Shown: positions 1-9,957 of the stretch, piece after piece
Position numbering within the stretch: position 1 is the stretch's first letter
Layout of the letters: each line of letters opens with the position of its first letter
Source: Magnetococcales bacterium
Lineage (GTDB): Bacteria > Pseudomonadota > Magnetococcia > Magnetococcales > JADFYX01
Assembly: GCA_015232365.1 (NCBI GenBank)
Contig: JADFZU010000008.1
Location: 1 to 64,000, forward strand
Direction of reading: 5' to 3'
Length of the DNA stretch: 64,000 bases
Translations under genes and position numbers: made by a program
The notes under the pieces: model-generated
What the model was told of the DNA's origin: nothing
Database searches by the model: none
Seen by the model: only the letters and a program-made list of their open reading frames with translations

Positions 1-1996
1 TAAAATCATCAACCATGCCCGAACCCAAAGGGCCGGGACGATAGAGAGCCACCAGAGCGACAATATCTTCAAAACAGTCCGGGGCGAGTTTTTTTAAAAT
101 CTCCCGCATACCGGAAGATTCCAACTGGAAGACACCTTTTGACCTGCCATCTTTTAAAAGCTGAAAAGTCTCATCATCATCCAAAGGGATGGTATCAATA
201 TTTATCCATTTATCCTTGGCAAGTTGACTATTCACCAACCGGAGAGCTTCATGGATTACCGTGAGGGTTTTAAGCCCCAAAAAGTCAAACTTAACCAACC
301 CGGCCCGCTCAACATCCACCATGTTGAACTGAGTAACCGGCATTGGCGAGCGAGGGTCAAGGTAGAGGGGGACCATATCAGTCAATGGCCCGTTAGCCAT
401 CACTACTCCGGCAGCATGGGTCCCGCATGAGCGAGGCAACCCCTCAAGAGCCAGAGCCAGTTCCATCAACTCTCCAACCTCCCGGTCCTCTTGAATAAGA
501 TTATGAAGCCGCTCTTCCTCTTTTATAGCTTTATCCAGGGTTATGCCGAGCATATTCGGCACCAGTTTGGCGATGCCGTCCACCTGACCATAGGGCATCT
601 GCAAAACCCGGCCCACATCACGAATTACCATTTTCGACTGTAGAGTACCAAAGGTGATAATCTGGGCTACCCGGTCAACACCATATTTTTGCTGCACGTA
701 CTCTATGACCTTCTGGCGTTTATCCATACAAAAATCAACGTCAAAGTCAGGCATAGATACCCGTTCAGGGTTTAGGAATCTCTCAAAAAGAAGCTGATAA
801 CGGATGGGATCAAGGTCGGTAATATCCAGACTCCAGGCCACCAGGGAGCCAGCACCAGAACCCCGGCCTGGACCAACGGGAATACTCTCTTTTTTTGCCC
901 AGCGGATAAAGTCGGAAACGATCAAAAAATAGCCTGGGAAACCCATTTGCAATATAACTTCCAACTCAAAGGTCAGCCGCTCCTTATAACGTTTTTCGAC
1001 AGCAGCATGCTCAGACTCTTTAAACCGTGGCAAAACATGGTTTTCAAGGCGGCTTTTCAGACCTTCTTCAGACTGCCGGCGCAGCCAGGAGGCCAGATCC
1101 TCCCCCGGCGGTAGTTGATAGTTGGGCAGAACCGTATGACCCAACTCCAACTGTAAATTACAGCGTTTGGCAATTTGCAGTGTGTTATCTATGGCCTCTG
1201 GCAGATCAGAAAAATTATCCACCATCTCGGAAGCTGTGGCAAAATGGAAGCGGTCGGTATATCTCTCCCGATGGCTATCATCAGCCAGCGACTGCCCCAG
1301 ACCGATACAACGAAGAGCATCAAAAGCCCTAAGCTCAGTTCGCTCTAAAAAATGGACATTATTGCTGGCAACAACAGGAATATTCAGCTCTATAGCAAGT
1401 TTGGCTGTGGCGTGAATCAACTCCTCTTCACCGAGCAACCCGTGGCGTTGCAGTTCCAGATAGAACCCCTGCTCACCTGTGCTTTCATCTTTGTAGATTG
1501 TCGCAAGTTCCACTGCCTTTTCTGTAGCAAGCTCCAACTCGCCAAGAGCCAACAGACGGCCCACCCCGCCTTTAGCTCCTGCAGAGAGGGCGATCAGACC
1601 CTGGTTATATTTTTTTAGCAGAGCCAGATCAACCCGTGGTTTTACATGACTACCATTAAGGTGGCCTATAGAGATCAGGTCAAGAAGACTCTGCCAGCCT
1701 TGACTATTCCGGCAAAGCAGAATCAGCTCCTCACGTATCTCTTGGTCTTCTCGTTCAGTTTTATCGGTGTGGTCGGCAACAACATAGACCTGTGCTCCAA
1801 GAATCGGCTTGATTCCAGCTTTCAAACAGCCAGAAAAAAACTGCACTGCTGCAAAAAGATTGCCATGGTCGGTCAAAGCCAGTGCCGGCATTCTCTCTTC
1901 CACAGCACGTTTAATCAAAGCATCAACCCGAATAGTCGAATTAAGCAGAGAGTATCCTGAGTGGACATGAAGATGGATAAAAGGGGCGTGTGTCAT
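1..1996 (-). CDS. dnaE: DNA polymerase III subunit alpha (5' part, runs off window start)
   Basis: Catalytic subunit of the replicative DNA polymerase. The ORF track misses it because it has no stop inside the window; I translated it by hand. The start ATG is at 1994-1996 and gives MTHAPFIHLHVHSGYSLL, the typical N-terminal PHP domain opening of DnaE. About 665 residues are visible of a family usually near 1,150. The polymerase catalytic motif PDFDVDF is present (DNA around 750), as is GPGRGSGAGSLVAW just before it. The C-terminal part, including the clamp-binding region, lies beyond the left edge. No strong Shine-Dalgarno is visible before the start. The many plus-strand ORFs here (for example 1646-1960) are antisense shadows. 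Identity is secure. Confidence 0.97.
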   Translation of the reverse strand, partial: MTHAPFIHLHVHSGYSLLNSTIRVDALIKRAVEERMPALALTDHGNLFAAVQFFSGCLKAGIKPILGAQVYVVADHTDKTEREDQEIREELILLCRNSQGWQSLLDLISIGHLNGSHVKPRVDLALLKKYNQGLIALSAGAKGGVGRLLALGELELATEKAVELATIYKDESTGEQGFYLELQRHGLLGEEELIHATAKLAIELNIPVVASNNVHFLERTELRAFDALRCIGLGQSLADDSHRERYTDRFHFATASEMVDNFSDLPEAIDNTLQIAKRCNLQLELGHTVLPNYQLPPGEDLASWLRRQSEEGLKSRLENHVLPRFKESEHAAVEKRYKERLTFELEVILQMGFPGYFLIVSDFIRWAKKESIPVGPGRGSGAGSLVAWSLDITDLDPIRYQLLFERFLNPERVSMPDFDVDFCMDKRQKVIEYVQQKYGVDRVAQIITFGTLQSKMVIRDVGRVLQMPYGQVDGIAKLVPNMLGITLDKAIKEEERLHNLIQEDREVGELMELALALEGLPRSCGTHAAGVVMANGPLTDMVPLYLDPRSPMPVTQFNMVDVERAGLVKFDFLGLKTLTVIHEALRLVNSQLAKDKWINIDTIPLDDDETFQLLKDGRSKGVFQLESSGMREILKKLAPDCFEDIVALVALYRPGPLGSGMVDDF

Positions 1997-2185
1997 AGGG
2001 AGAATATTACAGAGAAAATGGCTCTATTACAAAATTAAAATAGATATAAACCAGCAGTGTGAAGCAGGATGCAATTGCCGAATCTATGGTATAGTCGGGC
2101 TGTAATTATATTTTATCTTTTGATTTTGTATTGCGACTTATAAAAACAGGCCACTCTATTGCTATTCCAGTTCCAAAGCCGTAAT

Positions 2186-4564
2186 TCAGCAGGTCTGCTT
2201 ACCTGTTTTACACCACTGTCGCCAGACCTTTCTTAGCTCCAGAGTTAAGTCAACAGAGAATTTCTCATAATCACAGAGTGGAGAGTTAAGAAGCCGGTCC
2301 CGCAAACCATCTCGAATAATTTGCAACTGCTTTTGGTTGTTAACCAGATTAATCACAAGCTTGCTGTATCCATCCAGATCATCAGTTACCAACTGTTGCA
2401 AACCTAAAGTACGCAACATGCTAGTAGAGTGCCGCCCTGCAAAGGTTTTGCCACGTGCAGTTACTACAGGAACCCCCATCCATAACGCCTCCATAGTTGT
2501 AATTCCACCAGAATAAGGCAAGGTGTCCAGGGCCAGATCAACACTGTTGTATCTAGCCAGCAACTCTTTATGAGGCAGCCAGCCTTCAATGGTTATTCTC
2601 TCAACATCAATACCGGCTTTATCAAAAAAGTTAAGAATTCTCTTAACATTGGTTGGATTATCCATATTCTTGTAGATAAGCAGCAGATCACTCTGTGGAC
2701 ACTCTTTTAAAATCCTTGACCAGGCATCAAGCATCTGTTCATTGATCTTTTTAGAGCTACCAAAATTTCCCAGCACAAAACGGTCACCATCCCCAGTAGT
2801 TTTGGTTTTCAAAAAAATAGGAACATTTTCAGGAGGAGAGTAGCAGAGCCATGAGTCAGGCAGGCGAATAATTTTTTCGCTATAATAGATCTCTTCTCCG
2901 TGGGCAATATGGTGAGAGTCGGCAATAAGCCAATCCATTTCTGGCAAGCCGGTAGTTCCAACATAGCCAGCCCATGTAATCTGGATAGGAGCCGGCTTTC
3001 TTGCAAATAGAGGCAGCTTATTTAGAGATGTATGCCCGGAAAGATCGATCAAAATATCAATTTTATCGTCACGAATACGGTTTTCCAACTGTTCGTCATC
3101 AATTAAACGTGTTTCGACCCAATGGTCTGAGCACTCCATAAACCTCCTGGTCATATCGTCAGGCATACGGGCAGAATAGCAGGTAATCTCTAGCTCTTTA
3201 GTGGGATAATGCTCAATAAAACCTAGTAAAAAGTAGCCGATAGGGTGCTCGCCAAAATCCGGTGAGACCAGACCAATACGTAATTTACGATCTTCTGAAA
3301 CTATATTGTCATATGAAGAGAGCGGCAGGCTACTTTTGCCATAAAAGGTGTCAGCCCATTTTTGATGTATCAATAACAGGTTTTCCAGGCTTTGCCCAGG
3401 CAGGTACTGCATAGCAAGAAGCAAGTTTCCGAAAGAGCCGGCATCATCTGCTCTGATTGACAGGGCTTTTTTATAGTTGGCAACCGCATCTTCAATCTCA
3501 CCTTGATCAGAGAGAACAACCCCCATATTATAGTAAAATCTTGCATTGTCAGACTGTAGGGAAATTGCCTTTCTAACACTTATGGAAGCCTCTTCCAGCC
3601 TGCCCTGTTTTTGCAAAGCAAAACCCAGGTTTATATATGCATTGGCGTAATTGGGATTTATTGAAATGGCTTTTTTGCAGCTAGCAGTAGCCGCCAAAAC
3701 ATCACCTTGCTCGTTTTGGACGGCTGCTAGATTACTGAACGCCTCAACATAGTTACAGTTGATGGCGATTGCACTTTGATAGCTTAAAACTGCTTTTTGA
3801 AAATTACCAAGCTCCTTATTACAATTGCCTAACTGAAAATATGCCTCTGCATTATCTGGTTCAATAGTTATTAAATTTTGATATATACTTATCGCCTCTT
3901 GAAAGTTGCAATGCCTTTTAAGTGCAGAACCAAGGTTGCTGTGCACCTCTACACTATCTGGGTTTATCTCAAGAGCTTTCCTGTAACATGCAATAGCATC
4001 TTCATAATCTCCCCGCTCTTGCAGGGCTGAACCTAAATTATTGTAGCAGGCAAAATAGTTGGGATTTATGGCTATAGCCTGTCGGTAACGGCTTATGGAA
4101 TTATCAATTTTCCCTTGTTTTTTATAGACAATTCCAAGTTCATTATAAGCTTCAACAGCATCTGGTTGAAGCTTGATTATTTTCTCATAACAGGCAATAG
4201 CCTCCTGCCATCTTCCAACCTCTTGCAGTCCGTTAGCCAAAGTGTAGTGGTTTTCCAATGAGTCAGGCTTAAGAATAATGACCTTTTCAAAACAGACCAC
4301 CGCCTCTTCCAGCTTGCCTAGTGTCTGTAGAGCAAAACCAATTCTGACAAGTGCTTCAATATTTTCCGGCTCCGACTCTAAAACCTTGCGGTACCAATAG
4401 ACAGACTCCTCAACCCTACCTGAATCATGAAGAAAGGTACCGTGTTGCAAAGCCTTATCTCTGTTTACCAATTTATTTTCCCAATAATTTATGTAAATCT
4501 TCGTAACTAACGTTGATAACTCTGTTGAGAGACTAATAAAAATTGGATGGGGATTGTGATCCAT
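2186..4564 (-). CDS. TPR-repeat protein with C-terminal GT41 (SPINDLY/OGT-like) glycosyltransferase
   Basis: Probable cytoplasmic protein O-glycosyltransferase using a UDP-sugar. The N-terminal half (about residues 20-390) is a run of roughly ten 34-residue TPR units with recurring signatures such as AIACYRKALEINPDSVE. The C-terminal half carries GT41 landmarks: HPIGYFLLGFIEHY, DLSGHTSLNKLPLFARKPAPIQ, LGNFGSSKKINEQMLDAW and DTLPYSGGITTMEALWMGVPVVT with GRHSTSML. I prefer the ATG at 4562-4564 (MDHNPHPIF), with a GGAAA upstream, over the track's TTG at 4603. It lies 68 bp downstream of the ChaN-like gene on the same strand. Bacterial relatives often modify flagellin or other surface proteins; the target here is unknown. 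Confidence 0.9.
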   Translation of the reverse strand: MDHNPHPIFISLSTELSTLVTKIYINYWENKLVNRDKALQHGTFLHDSGRVEESVYWYRKVLESEPENIEALVRIGFALQTLGKLEEAVVCFEKVIILKPDSLENHYTLANGLQEVGRWQEAIACYEKIIKLQPDAVEAYNELGIVYKKQGKIDNSISRYRQAIAINPNYFACYNNLGSALQERGDYEDAIACYRKALEINPDSVEVHSNLGSALKRHCNFQEAISIYQNLITIEPDNAEAYFQLGNCNKELGNFQKAVLSYQSAIAINCNYVEAFSNLAAVQNEQGDVLAATASCKKAISINPNYANAYINLGFALQKQGRLEEASISVRKAISLQSDNARFYYNMGVVLSDQGEIEDAVANYKKALSIRADDAGSFGNLLLAMQYLPGQSLENLLLIHQKWADTFYGKSSLPLSSYDNIVSEDRKLRIGLVSPDFGEHPIGYFLLGFIEHYPTKELEITCYSARMPDDMTRRFMECSDHWVETRLIDDEQLENRIRDDKIDILIDLSGHTSLNKLPLFARKPAPIQITWAGYVGTTGLPEMDWLIADSHHIAHGEEIYYSEKIIRLPDSWLCYSPPENVPIFLKTKTTGDGDRFVLGNFGSSKKINEQMLDAWSRILKECPQSDLLLIYKNMDNPTNVKRILNFFDKAGIDVERITIEGWLPHKELLARYNSVDLALDTLPYSGGITTMEALWMGVPVVTARGKTFAGRHSTSMLRTLGLQQLVTDDLDGYSKLVINLVNNQKQLQIIRDGLRDRLLNSPLCDYEKFSVDLTLELRKVWRQWCKTGKQTC

Positions 4565-4632
4565 TTTTCCAGGGAAAAACGTGGGTTCTGCCCACAACCG
4601 CAAGAGACCGCCCGCCCATTGACTCCCATGAC

Positions 4633-5751
4633 TTAGGGCTGTTTCAGATCTATTTTGAACTCTGTTTTTTTATTCCTACGCAGAACAGTCAAAACAACAC
4701 TCTCTCCCCAGTTCAACTCTCTGGTTTTTCTGATCAGGTTGTGACTTGATGTTATTTTTTCACCGTTTAGATGGGTGATTTTATCATCGGCTATAATACC
4801 TACCCCGGCAGCTAAAGAGTCCGGTAGAACGCTTTTAATCTCTACACCATCAACAAATCTGCCCAACATTACCCCAAACCTAACAGGAGGCGGAGCCTCT
4901 TCAGGCTTGGTCACCCCCCAAACATAATCAGCGACCTGAGGGTCTACCCAGTCCTCAGATATCGTCCATGGCAGAACCGTCTTTATCTGATCTATACCAA
5001 GATTACTCAGTTGGTGGGGTATACCGTAACCATTTGCTATATGCCCACTACCGGCCAGAGCCACCATAAGACCATCGGGATTTTTATCAAGCCAGCCTTT
5101 AATCCGGCTTGCCATCACCCCATCCCAGACCAGTTGTGCCTGCATAAAATGTTCAAACTCCCCCATCCTTGCCATCATTGGATGGGAGTTGAAAACCTTT
5201 TGCAGACTAACTCGGTAATCGTTACTCGCTGCTGCCATTGCAGGCAACTGCTTACGAATTTTCTCATCAACACCTTCCACACCCTGTTTTCTCACCTGGC
5301 TTACAACATCCCTTTTGATGTTCATCCCCACCAAGGGGATTTTATTATCTCTGGCAAAACGAAAAATCGGCAGATATAGTTCAGCATCAAACCCCCAGAC
5401 CGAGTACCACTCCACCGCATCTAAAAACTGCTCTTCGGTAAACTCCCCGGCAATCCATCTATCAAGCTGCGGCTGAAGATGGCCTGGAAACATCTCAAGA
5501 CCAATTGCAAGTTTGTTATGGCGTTGTTTGATGGCTTTGATAATCTGGAGTTGAATACGGTGGTGGTTGGCATCAGAGTGGCTCTCGCCAACTAAAACCA
5601 CCCGGCTTTTTGTCAACTGCTCAAAGCTCTGCTGAGCAGTGATAGTTGTTTTAGTAGGCATATGGATAATTTGCCCATCTTCAATTGGAACCGGTCCCAT
5701 AACCACCACCTGAAAAAGGGAAAAACCTGCTAGAAAAATAAAAAAAATCAT
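4633..5751 (-). CDS. ChaN-like haem-binding/DUF399 protein with C-terminal PDZ domain
   Basis: The first part (about residues 45-255) matches the ChaN/DUF399 fold: VVLVGESHSDANHHRIQLQII, GLEMFPGHLQPQLDRWI and LAGSGHIANGYGIPHQL. The last 80 residues (FGVMLGRFVDGVEIKSVLPDSLAAGVGIIADDKITHLNGEKI) form a PDZ domain. An N-terminal hydrophobic stretch (MIFFIFLAGFSLFQVVV) suggests export or membrane anchoring, so the protein probably faces the periplasm. It starts 6 bp after the stop of the HD phosphohydrolase gene and is likely cotranscribed with it. ChaN of Campylobacter binds haem at the outer membrane; whether this PDZ-fused version does the same is inference. Confidence 0.82.
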   Translation of the reverse strand: MIFFIFLAGFSLFQVVVMGPVPIEDGQIIHMPTKTTITAQQSFEQLTKSRVVLVGESHSDANHHRIQLQIIKAIKQRHNKLAIGLEMFPGHLQPQLDRWIAGEFTEEQFLDAVEWYSVWGFDAELYLPIFRFARDNKIPLVGMNIKRDVVSQVRKQGVEGVDEKIRKQLPAMAAASNDYRVSLQKVFNSHPMMARMGEFEHFMQAQLVWDGVMASRIKGWLDKNPDGLMVALAGSGHIANGYGIPHQLSNLGIDQIKTVLPWTISEDWVDPQVADYVWGVTKPEEAPPPVRFGVMLGRFVDGVEIKSVLPDSLAAGVGIIADDKITHLNGEKITSSHNLIRKTRELNWGESVVLTVLRRNKKTEFKIDLKQP

Positions 5752-5757
5752 CTGTGC

Positions 5758-7212
5758 TCACAACTGCTGAATCAATTCTTGCTGAACCATGTTCAGAACA
5801 CTCTTCTCAGCCCTTGGATCAATAAATACCCTAACCTGACGACGATGACTTTTACCAAGAAAGCTAATTAGGTCAGACACCTCCTCAGCAGGCCGAACCT
5901 CCCCACTTCCAGATACCACATAGACCGGCTCGGCCCGGCCAGATGTGTATTGTAAATTGGCGTAAGGAGCACGATCCAAACAGTCTACATAGACCAACAG
6001 GCGCAGAGGAACCTGTCGCTTACTACCGTCTGGATCTTCAACGAGAAGCATCTCTTCACCCCGCTGGGCAAAAAATCTTTCAACTATTTTTGCCATAGCC
6101 GTATCGTGAATAACATCCGAGCGGTTTTTCTCCCAGAATATCCTCCGGTATACCGGTTGCCGCCCACGGAATAGAGAGCTTTTCCACTTTAACTCCCCCT
6201 GAGCAGGAGTTTGGGGGGCTGACTCGGCCCATTGACCAAAACAGTAGTCTAAAACTGTGTCATCCAGAGCCAGATAGTCCTTTAAATCCGGCTGCTGCCC
6301 ATCTTCCGATACCGCCACTAAAAATTTCGCCATAGGGGCCGGCATCCCTGGAGGCCACTCTCCATCAACCTGACGAATCCAGAGCAGAAGCTGAAAAACA
6401 TGGATCAATAACGCCTCAAAAGCCCGGACGGTTTTATGGTCATAGACCTGCCGGTACATATGATCACGTGCTGAAATATAGCTCTCTAAAGCTACCGGGC
6501 CCTTGGCAAGATCAACACACAACCGCAAGGAGCCGTCAACCTTCTCAGCTCTGATGCTATGCAACAGCCACTCTAAATCATAACTCCCATAAGAGACTCC
6601 GGTAAAACAGGCATCCCGCATAAGGTAGTCCATTCTGTCGGCATCCAACTGGCTGGAGACTATCTGCTTGCCTAGATGGACCTCGCCCTGGGGGGGGTTG
6701 TGACCCCAAACACCACGGAGTTTTTCATAAAAACAGTTGTGATCAATCCCCAAACGCTGACAGTGCCTCTCTATCGCTCTTCTTGGTGGACCATCATCAA
6801 AAAGAATCCGCCAGCCCCACACTTCATGATTTTCGATACCGGGCATAAGATGTTCAAAAACATGGGAGTATGGACCGTGACCAACATCATGGAATAGAGC
6901 AGCAACTTTAACTGCCAACATCAACTCCCGCCCGAAAAGCTTTCCATCAGCAAGAGACAGATCTGCCAATATCCGCTTGGCAAGATGCATGGTTCCCAAA
7001 GAGTGGGAAAAACGTGAATGCTCTGCTGATGGGTAGATTTTGGCAGCCGGGCCAAGTTGGCGTATACGCCGCAAACGTTGCAACTCTGGAGTATCGATCA
7101 ACTCCAGCAGCAGAGCATCTCCCCACTCGGCAGGGTCGGTGGCAGGGCCACTCCGCTCCCGGTGCAGAGAGATCATATTGTGGACTGCATCCCTAAAAAC
7201 CTTGCGACTCAT
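5758..7212 (-). CDS. HD-superfamily phosphohydrolase (SAMHD1/YwfO-like, dNTPase-type)
   Basis: A 484-residue HD-domain metal-dependent phosphohydrolase. Key motifs are HSRFSHSLGTMHLAKRIL, the HD pair in ALFHDVGHGPYSHVFEHLM, and DADRMDYLMRDACFTGVSYG, arranged as in SAMHD1, YwfO and related dNTP triphosphohydrolases. The C-terminal part has the usual arm (LLVYVDCLDRAPYANLQY and HRRQVRVFIDPRA). It sits between the small SpoT-type HD gene (6 bp upstream) and the ChaN-PDZ gene (6 bp downstream), so nadA, both HD genes and the ChaN-like gene look like one operon. Substrate is unproven; dNTPs or another nucleotide are both possible. Confidence 0.85.
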   Translation of the reverse strand: MSRKVFRDAVHNMISLHRERSGPATDPAEWGDALLLELIDTPELQRLRRIRQLGPAAKIYPSAEHSRFSHSLGTMHLAKRILADLSLADGKLFGRELMLAVKVAALFHDVGHGPYSHVFEHLMPGIENHEVWGWRILFDDGPPRRAIERHCQRLGIDHNCFYEKLRGVWGHNPPQGEVHLGKQIVSSQLDADRMDYLMRDACFTGVSYGSYDLEWLLHSIRAEKVDGSLRLCVDLAKGPVALESYISARDHMYRQVYDHKTVRAFEALLIHVFQLLLWIRQVDGEWPPGMPAPMAKFLVAVSEDGQQPDLKDYLALDDTVLDYCFGQWAESAPQTPAQGELKWKSSLFRGRQPVYRRIFWEKNRSDVIHDTAMAKIVERFFAQRGEEMLLVEDPDGSKRQVPLRLLVYVDCLDRAPYANLQYTSGRAEPVYVVSGSGEVRPAEEVSDLISFLGKSHRRQVRVFIDPRAEKSVLNMVQQELIQQL

Positions 7213-7218
7213 AGATGG

Positions 7219-7659
7219 TTAACCACCTTCTGGCAGGTCGTTCAGAACAGACCAGGCAAGACGGTATTTTCTCAAACGCTTCCAATCCCTCTCACTAGGT
7301 ACGTGATTTAAACGGCGAATATCCATATTATCTTCCAGATCCCTAAGTTTAACATGCCGGGCCAACTCATTACCTTTCACCCTAACTATATAGCTTTCAT
7401 AATCCTCATCTTCCTGGTGGGTCAGATGCTCAAGAGCTTCAATTACCTCTGTGGAAAATCCGGCTTGGCGCAAATCAGCAAAAGTTGTAGCGGTGTCTTC
7501 GACCAGATCGTGCAATACAGCGACAATTCTAAGAGTCTCCCCACGAACGCGCATCATTATCCGCAATGGGTGAAGAATATAAGGTTGATCGGCTTTATCT
7601 ACCTGTCCAGAGTGTCCCGCCACCGCCATGGCAATTGCTGTTTCGAGAAGAGTAGCCAT
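7219..7659 (-). CDS. Small HD-domain protein resembling the (p)ppGpp hydrolase domain of SpoT/MESH1
   Basis: This 146-residue protein consists essentially of one HD domain: AVAGHSGQVDKADQPYILHPLRIMM, then VAVLHDLVEDTATTFADLRQAGF. These are the motifs of the SpoT/Rel hydrolase domain and of stand-alone MESH1-type alarmone hydrolases; no synthetase domain is present. A role in removing (p)ppGpp is plausible, but some members of this size act on other nucleotides. It lies 12 bp after the nadA stop and 6 bp before the larger HD gene. GAGG upstream of the ATG is the likely ribosome binding site. Confidence 0.78.
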   Translation of the reverse strand: MATLLETAIAMAVAGHSGQVDKADQPYILHPLRIMMRVRGETLRIVAVLHDLVEDTATTFADLRQAGFSTEVIEALEHLTHQEDEDYESYIVRVKGNELARHVKLRDLEDNMDIRRLNHVPSERDWKRLRKYRLAWSVLNDLPEGG

Positions 7660-7671
7660 AAATTATAAACC

Positions 7672-8769
7672 TCACATAACCGATAACATACGCTCCAGCG
7701 CCTTCTTGGCTGACGAGGCAACTTGAGCAGAAACCGTAATTGGGTTGACAATATGTCCAGCCAGCAAATTTTCCAGAGTCCAGCATAGATGCTGGGTATC
7801 GATACGAAACATTGTTGAGCACATGCATATAGTCGGGCAGAGAAAGTGAATCTCTTTCTCCGGCATTTCATGTTTAAGACGGTTAACCAGATTAAGCTCG
7901 GTACCAATCGCCCATTTACTTCCCGGTGGCGAGTTACGAACAGCCGATTGAATCTGCTCGGTAGAGCCTAAATGGTCAGCCTTTGCACACACCTCATAAC
8001 TTGATTCCGGGTGAACGGTAATTTGAATACCGGGTATCTGCTTACGGAATTGATCGATATGCTCCGGTTGAAACATCTGATGTACCGAGCAGAAACCGTC
8101 CCAAAGAATAATCTTGGCCTGCTTGATCTCATCAGCACTCAAGCCACCATTGGGCTGGTCAGGTTTCCAGACCACCATCTCATCCAGCCCCACCCCCATA
8201 CGGACAGCACTATTACGGCCCAGATGTTGATCAGGGAAAAACAGCACCTTCTCACGACGTTCAAAGGCCCAGGCCAGGATTTTCCTGGCGTTGGATGAGG
8301 TGCAGACAGTACCGCCGTGATCACCACAAAAACCTTTTAAATCAGCCATGGAGTTGACATATGTGATTGGGGTGACCATTCTTTCTACATCAATAACTTT
8401 ACCAATAGCCTGCCAAGCGGCTTCAACGGAAGGAAGATCAGCCATATCTGCCATGGAACAACCAGCAGCCATATCTGGCAGAATGGCAATTTGCTCAGGA
8501 GAGGAGAGGATATCAGCCACCTCAGCCATAAAATGGACACCACAAAAAACTATGGTGCGAGCCTCTGGCCTCTGCGAAGCCAGACGGGATAGCTTAAGTG
8601 AGTCACCGGTATAATCAGCAAACTTATAGACCTCTTCACGCTGATAGTGGTGGCCCAAAATAACACATGAGTCACCAAGGGTAGCTTTGGCAGTTTGGAT
8701 GCGGCTCTCCAACTCAGCATCAGAAACGTCGTATAAAGGTTCCAATAAAACCGGACATTGATCGGACAT
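7672..8769 (-). CDS. nadA: Quinolinate synthase
   Basis: NadA condenses iminoaspartate with dihydroxyacetone phosphate to quinolinate in NAD biosynthesis, using a 4Fe-4S cluster. Recognisable motifs: ILGHHYQREEVYKFADYTGDSLKLS, IVFCGVHFMAEVADIL, GFCGDHGGTVCTSSNA, and LCPTICMCSTMF near the C-terminus. I set the start at the ATG at 8767-8769 (MSDQCPVLLEPLY). The track's longer ORF adds 22 residues unlike the family and reaches past the divergent queG start. It heads a minus-strand run with two HD genes and a ChaN-like gene. nadB and nadC are not in this window. Confidence 0.95.
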   Translation of the reverse strand: MSDQCPVLLEPLYDVSDAELESRIQTAKATLGDSCVILGHHYQREEVYKFADYTGDSLKLSRLASQRPEARTIVFCGVHFMAEVADILSSPEQIAILPDMAAGCSMADMADLPSVEAAWQAIGKVIDVERMVTPITYVNSMADLKGFCGDHGGTVCTSSNARKILAWAFERREKVLFFPDQHLGRNSAVRMGVGLDEMVVWKPDQPNGGLSADEIKQAKIILWDGFCSVHQMFQPEHIDQFRKQIPGIQITVHPESSYEVCAKADHLGSTEQIQSAVRNSPPGSKWAIGTELNLVNRLKHEMPEKEIHFLCPTICMCSTMFRIDTQHLCWTLENLLAGHIVNPITVSAQVASSAKKALERMLSVM

Positions 8770-8802
8770 GGTAATATAAAAACTCACATTTTTTAGATTA
8801 TA

Positions 8803-9957
8803 GTGGACAATAAATTGCCCCATTCTACCAACCATAGAGCAAAACTAAAAGAGCAGTTAAGAAGAATTGCCTTGTATGAGGGGTTTGAGACGGTTGCATT
8901 TGCCTCTCCAGAAAAGCCTCCACATGCAGAACATCTAACAAAATGGCTAGGGAGTAACTGTCATGGCGATATGGGCTGGATGGCAAAAAATGCGGAAAAA
9001 AGGCAGAACCCAAAACAGTTAATGGACGGTTTAGGATCTATTATGGTTCTAGGTCTGAACTATAGGCCTCCAGGAGAGCCAAGCCCCTATCTTGACAATC
9101 CTGCCGCCTTAGGAGTTTCAGCCTACGCAAGAAACCGTGAATATCAGGGCTTTATCAAAAAAAAGCTCAGAAAACTGGCAAATGAGATAGAAAAATTGCT
9201 AGGAGAAAAGGTAGATGGGCGTATTTTCGTCGATACTGCCCCAGTGCTGGAAAAACCAATTGCAGCCAGTGCCGGACTGGGCTGGCAGGGAAAAAACACC
9301 ATGCTGGTCAACCGTCAATTCGGCTGCTGGCTGTTCCTGGCTGAGTTTTTTCTAGCACTTGACCTCCCTCCTGATCCTCCAGGGAAGGAGCATTGCGGTA
9401 GCTGTGACCGCTGCCAAACCGCCTGCCCAACAGGAGCTTTAAACACCCCATGGCAACTGGACTCCAACAACTGCCTGGCCTATTTTACCATAGAGACATC
9501 CGGGCCTATACCTCTGAAATACCGTCAAGCCATGGGCAACCGGGTCTTTGGCTGTGACGACTGCATAACCGCCTGCCCCTGGAACCGATTTGCCCCGGTG
9601 ACTGCCCAGAAAAACTTTCTTCCACGCCCAGAGCTAATAGCACCAAACCTTACCGGATTCGCTTTTATGAACGAGGTTCAATTTCGTAGTACCTTTAGCA
9701 ATTCAGCGATAAAACGTAGTGGACGGGTGCGGTTTATGCGCAATTTAGCTATTGCCCTGGGCAACTGGGGGACCGATGCCGCTCTGCCACCCCTAAGCCA
9801 TCTATTTGCCGACGAACATCCACTAATAAGGGGGCATGCCGCTTGGGGGCTGGGTAAAAACAGCAACCCCAAAGGGGCAGAACTGTTAAAAAAGGCTATA
9901 AAAACTGAGACAGATCAAAGTGTATTAGAAGAGATTGCTCTGGCATTAAGGGACTGA
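8803..9957 (+). CDS. queG: Epoxyqueuosine reductase
   Basis: QueG performs the last step of queuosine synthesis in tRNA, reducing epoxyqueuosine with cobalamin and two 4Fe-4S clusters. The sequence shows the N-terminal reductase region (WLGSNCHGDMGWMAKN, FVDTAPVLEKPIAASAGLGWQGKNTMLV), two ferredoxin-like motifs (CGSCDRCQTACPTGAL and CDDCITACPWN), and a C-terminal HEAT-like tail. The start is a GTG (8803-8805), 33 bp from the divergent nadA start. No strong Shine-Dalgarno is visible, so a nearby alternative start is possible. The 384-residue length fits the family. Its cobalamin need gives cobA (47518) context. Confidence 0.94.
   Translation: MDNKLPHSTNHRAKLKEQLRRIALYEGFETVAFASPEKPPHAEHLTKWLGSNCHGDMGWMAKNAEKRQNPKQLMDGLGSIMVLGLNYRPPGEPSPYLDNPAALGVSAYARNREYQGFIKKKLRKLANEIEKLLGEKVDGRIFVDTAPVLEKPIAASAGLGWQGKNTMLVNRQFGCWLFLAEFFLALDLPPDPPGKEHCGSCDRCQTACPTGALNTPWQLDSNNCLAYFTIETSGPIPLKYRQAMGNRVFGCDDCITACPWNRFAPVTAQKNFLPRPELIAPNLTGFAFMNEVQFRSTFSNSAIKRSGRVRFMRNLAIALGNWGTDAALPPLSHLFADEHPLIRGHAAWGLGKNSNPKGAELLKKAIKTETDQSVLEEIALALRD

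Noticed and set aside
1027-1960. Several plus-strand ORFs of 82-104 residues
   Set aside because: All are antisense to dnaE, which I translated by hand on the minus strand.
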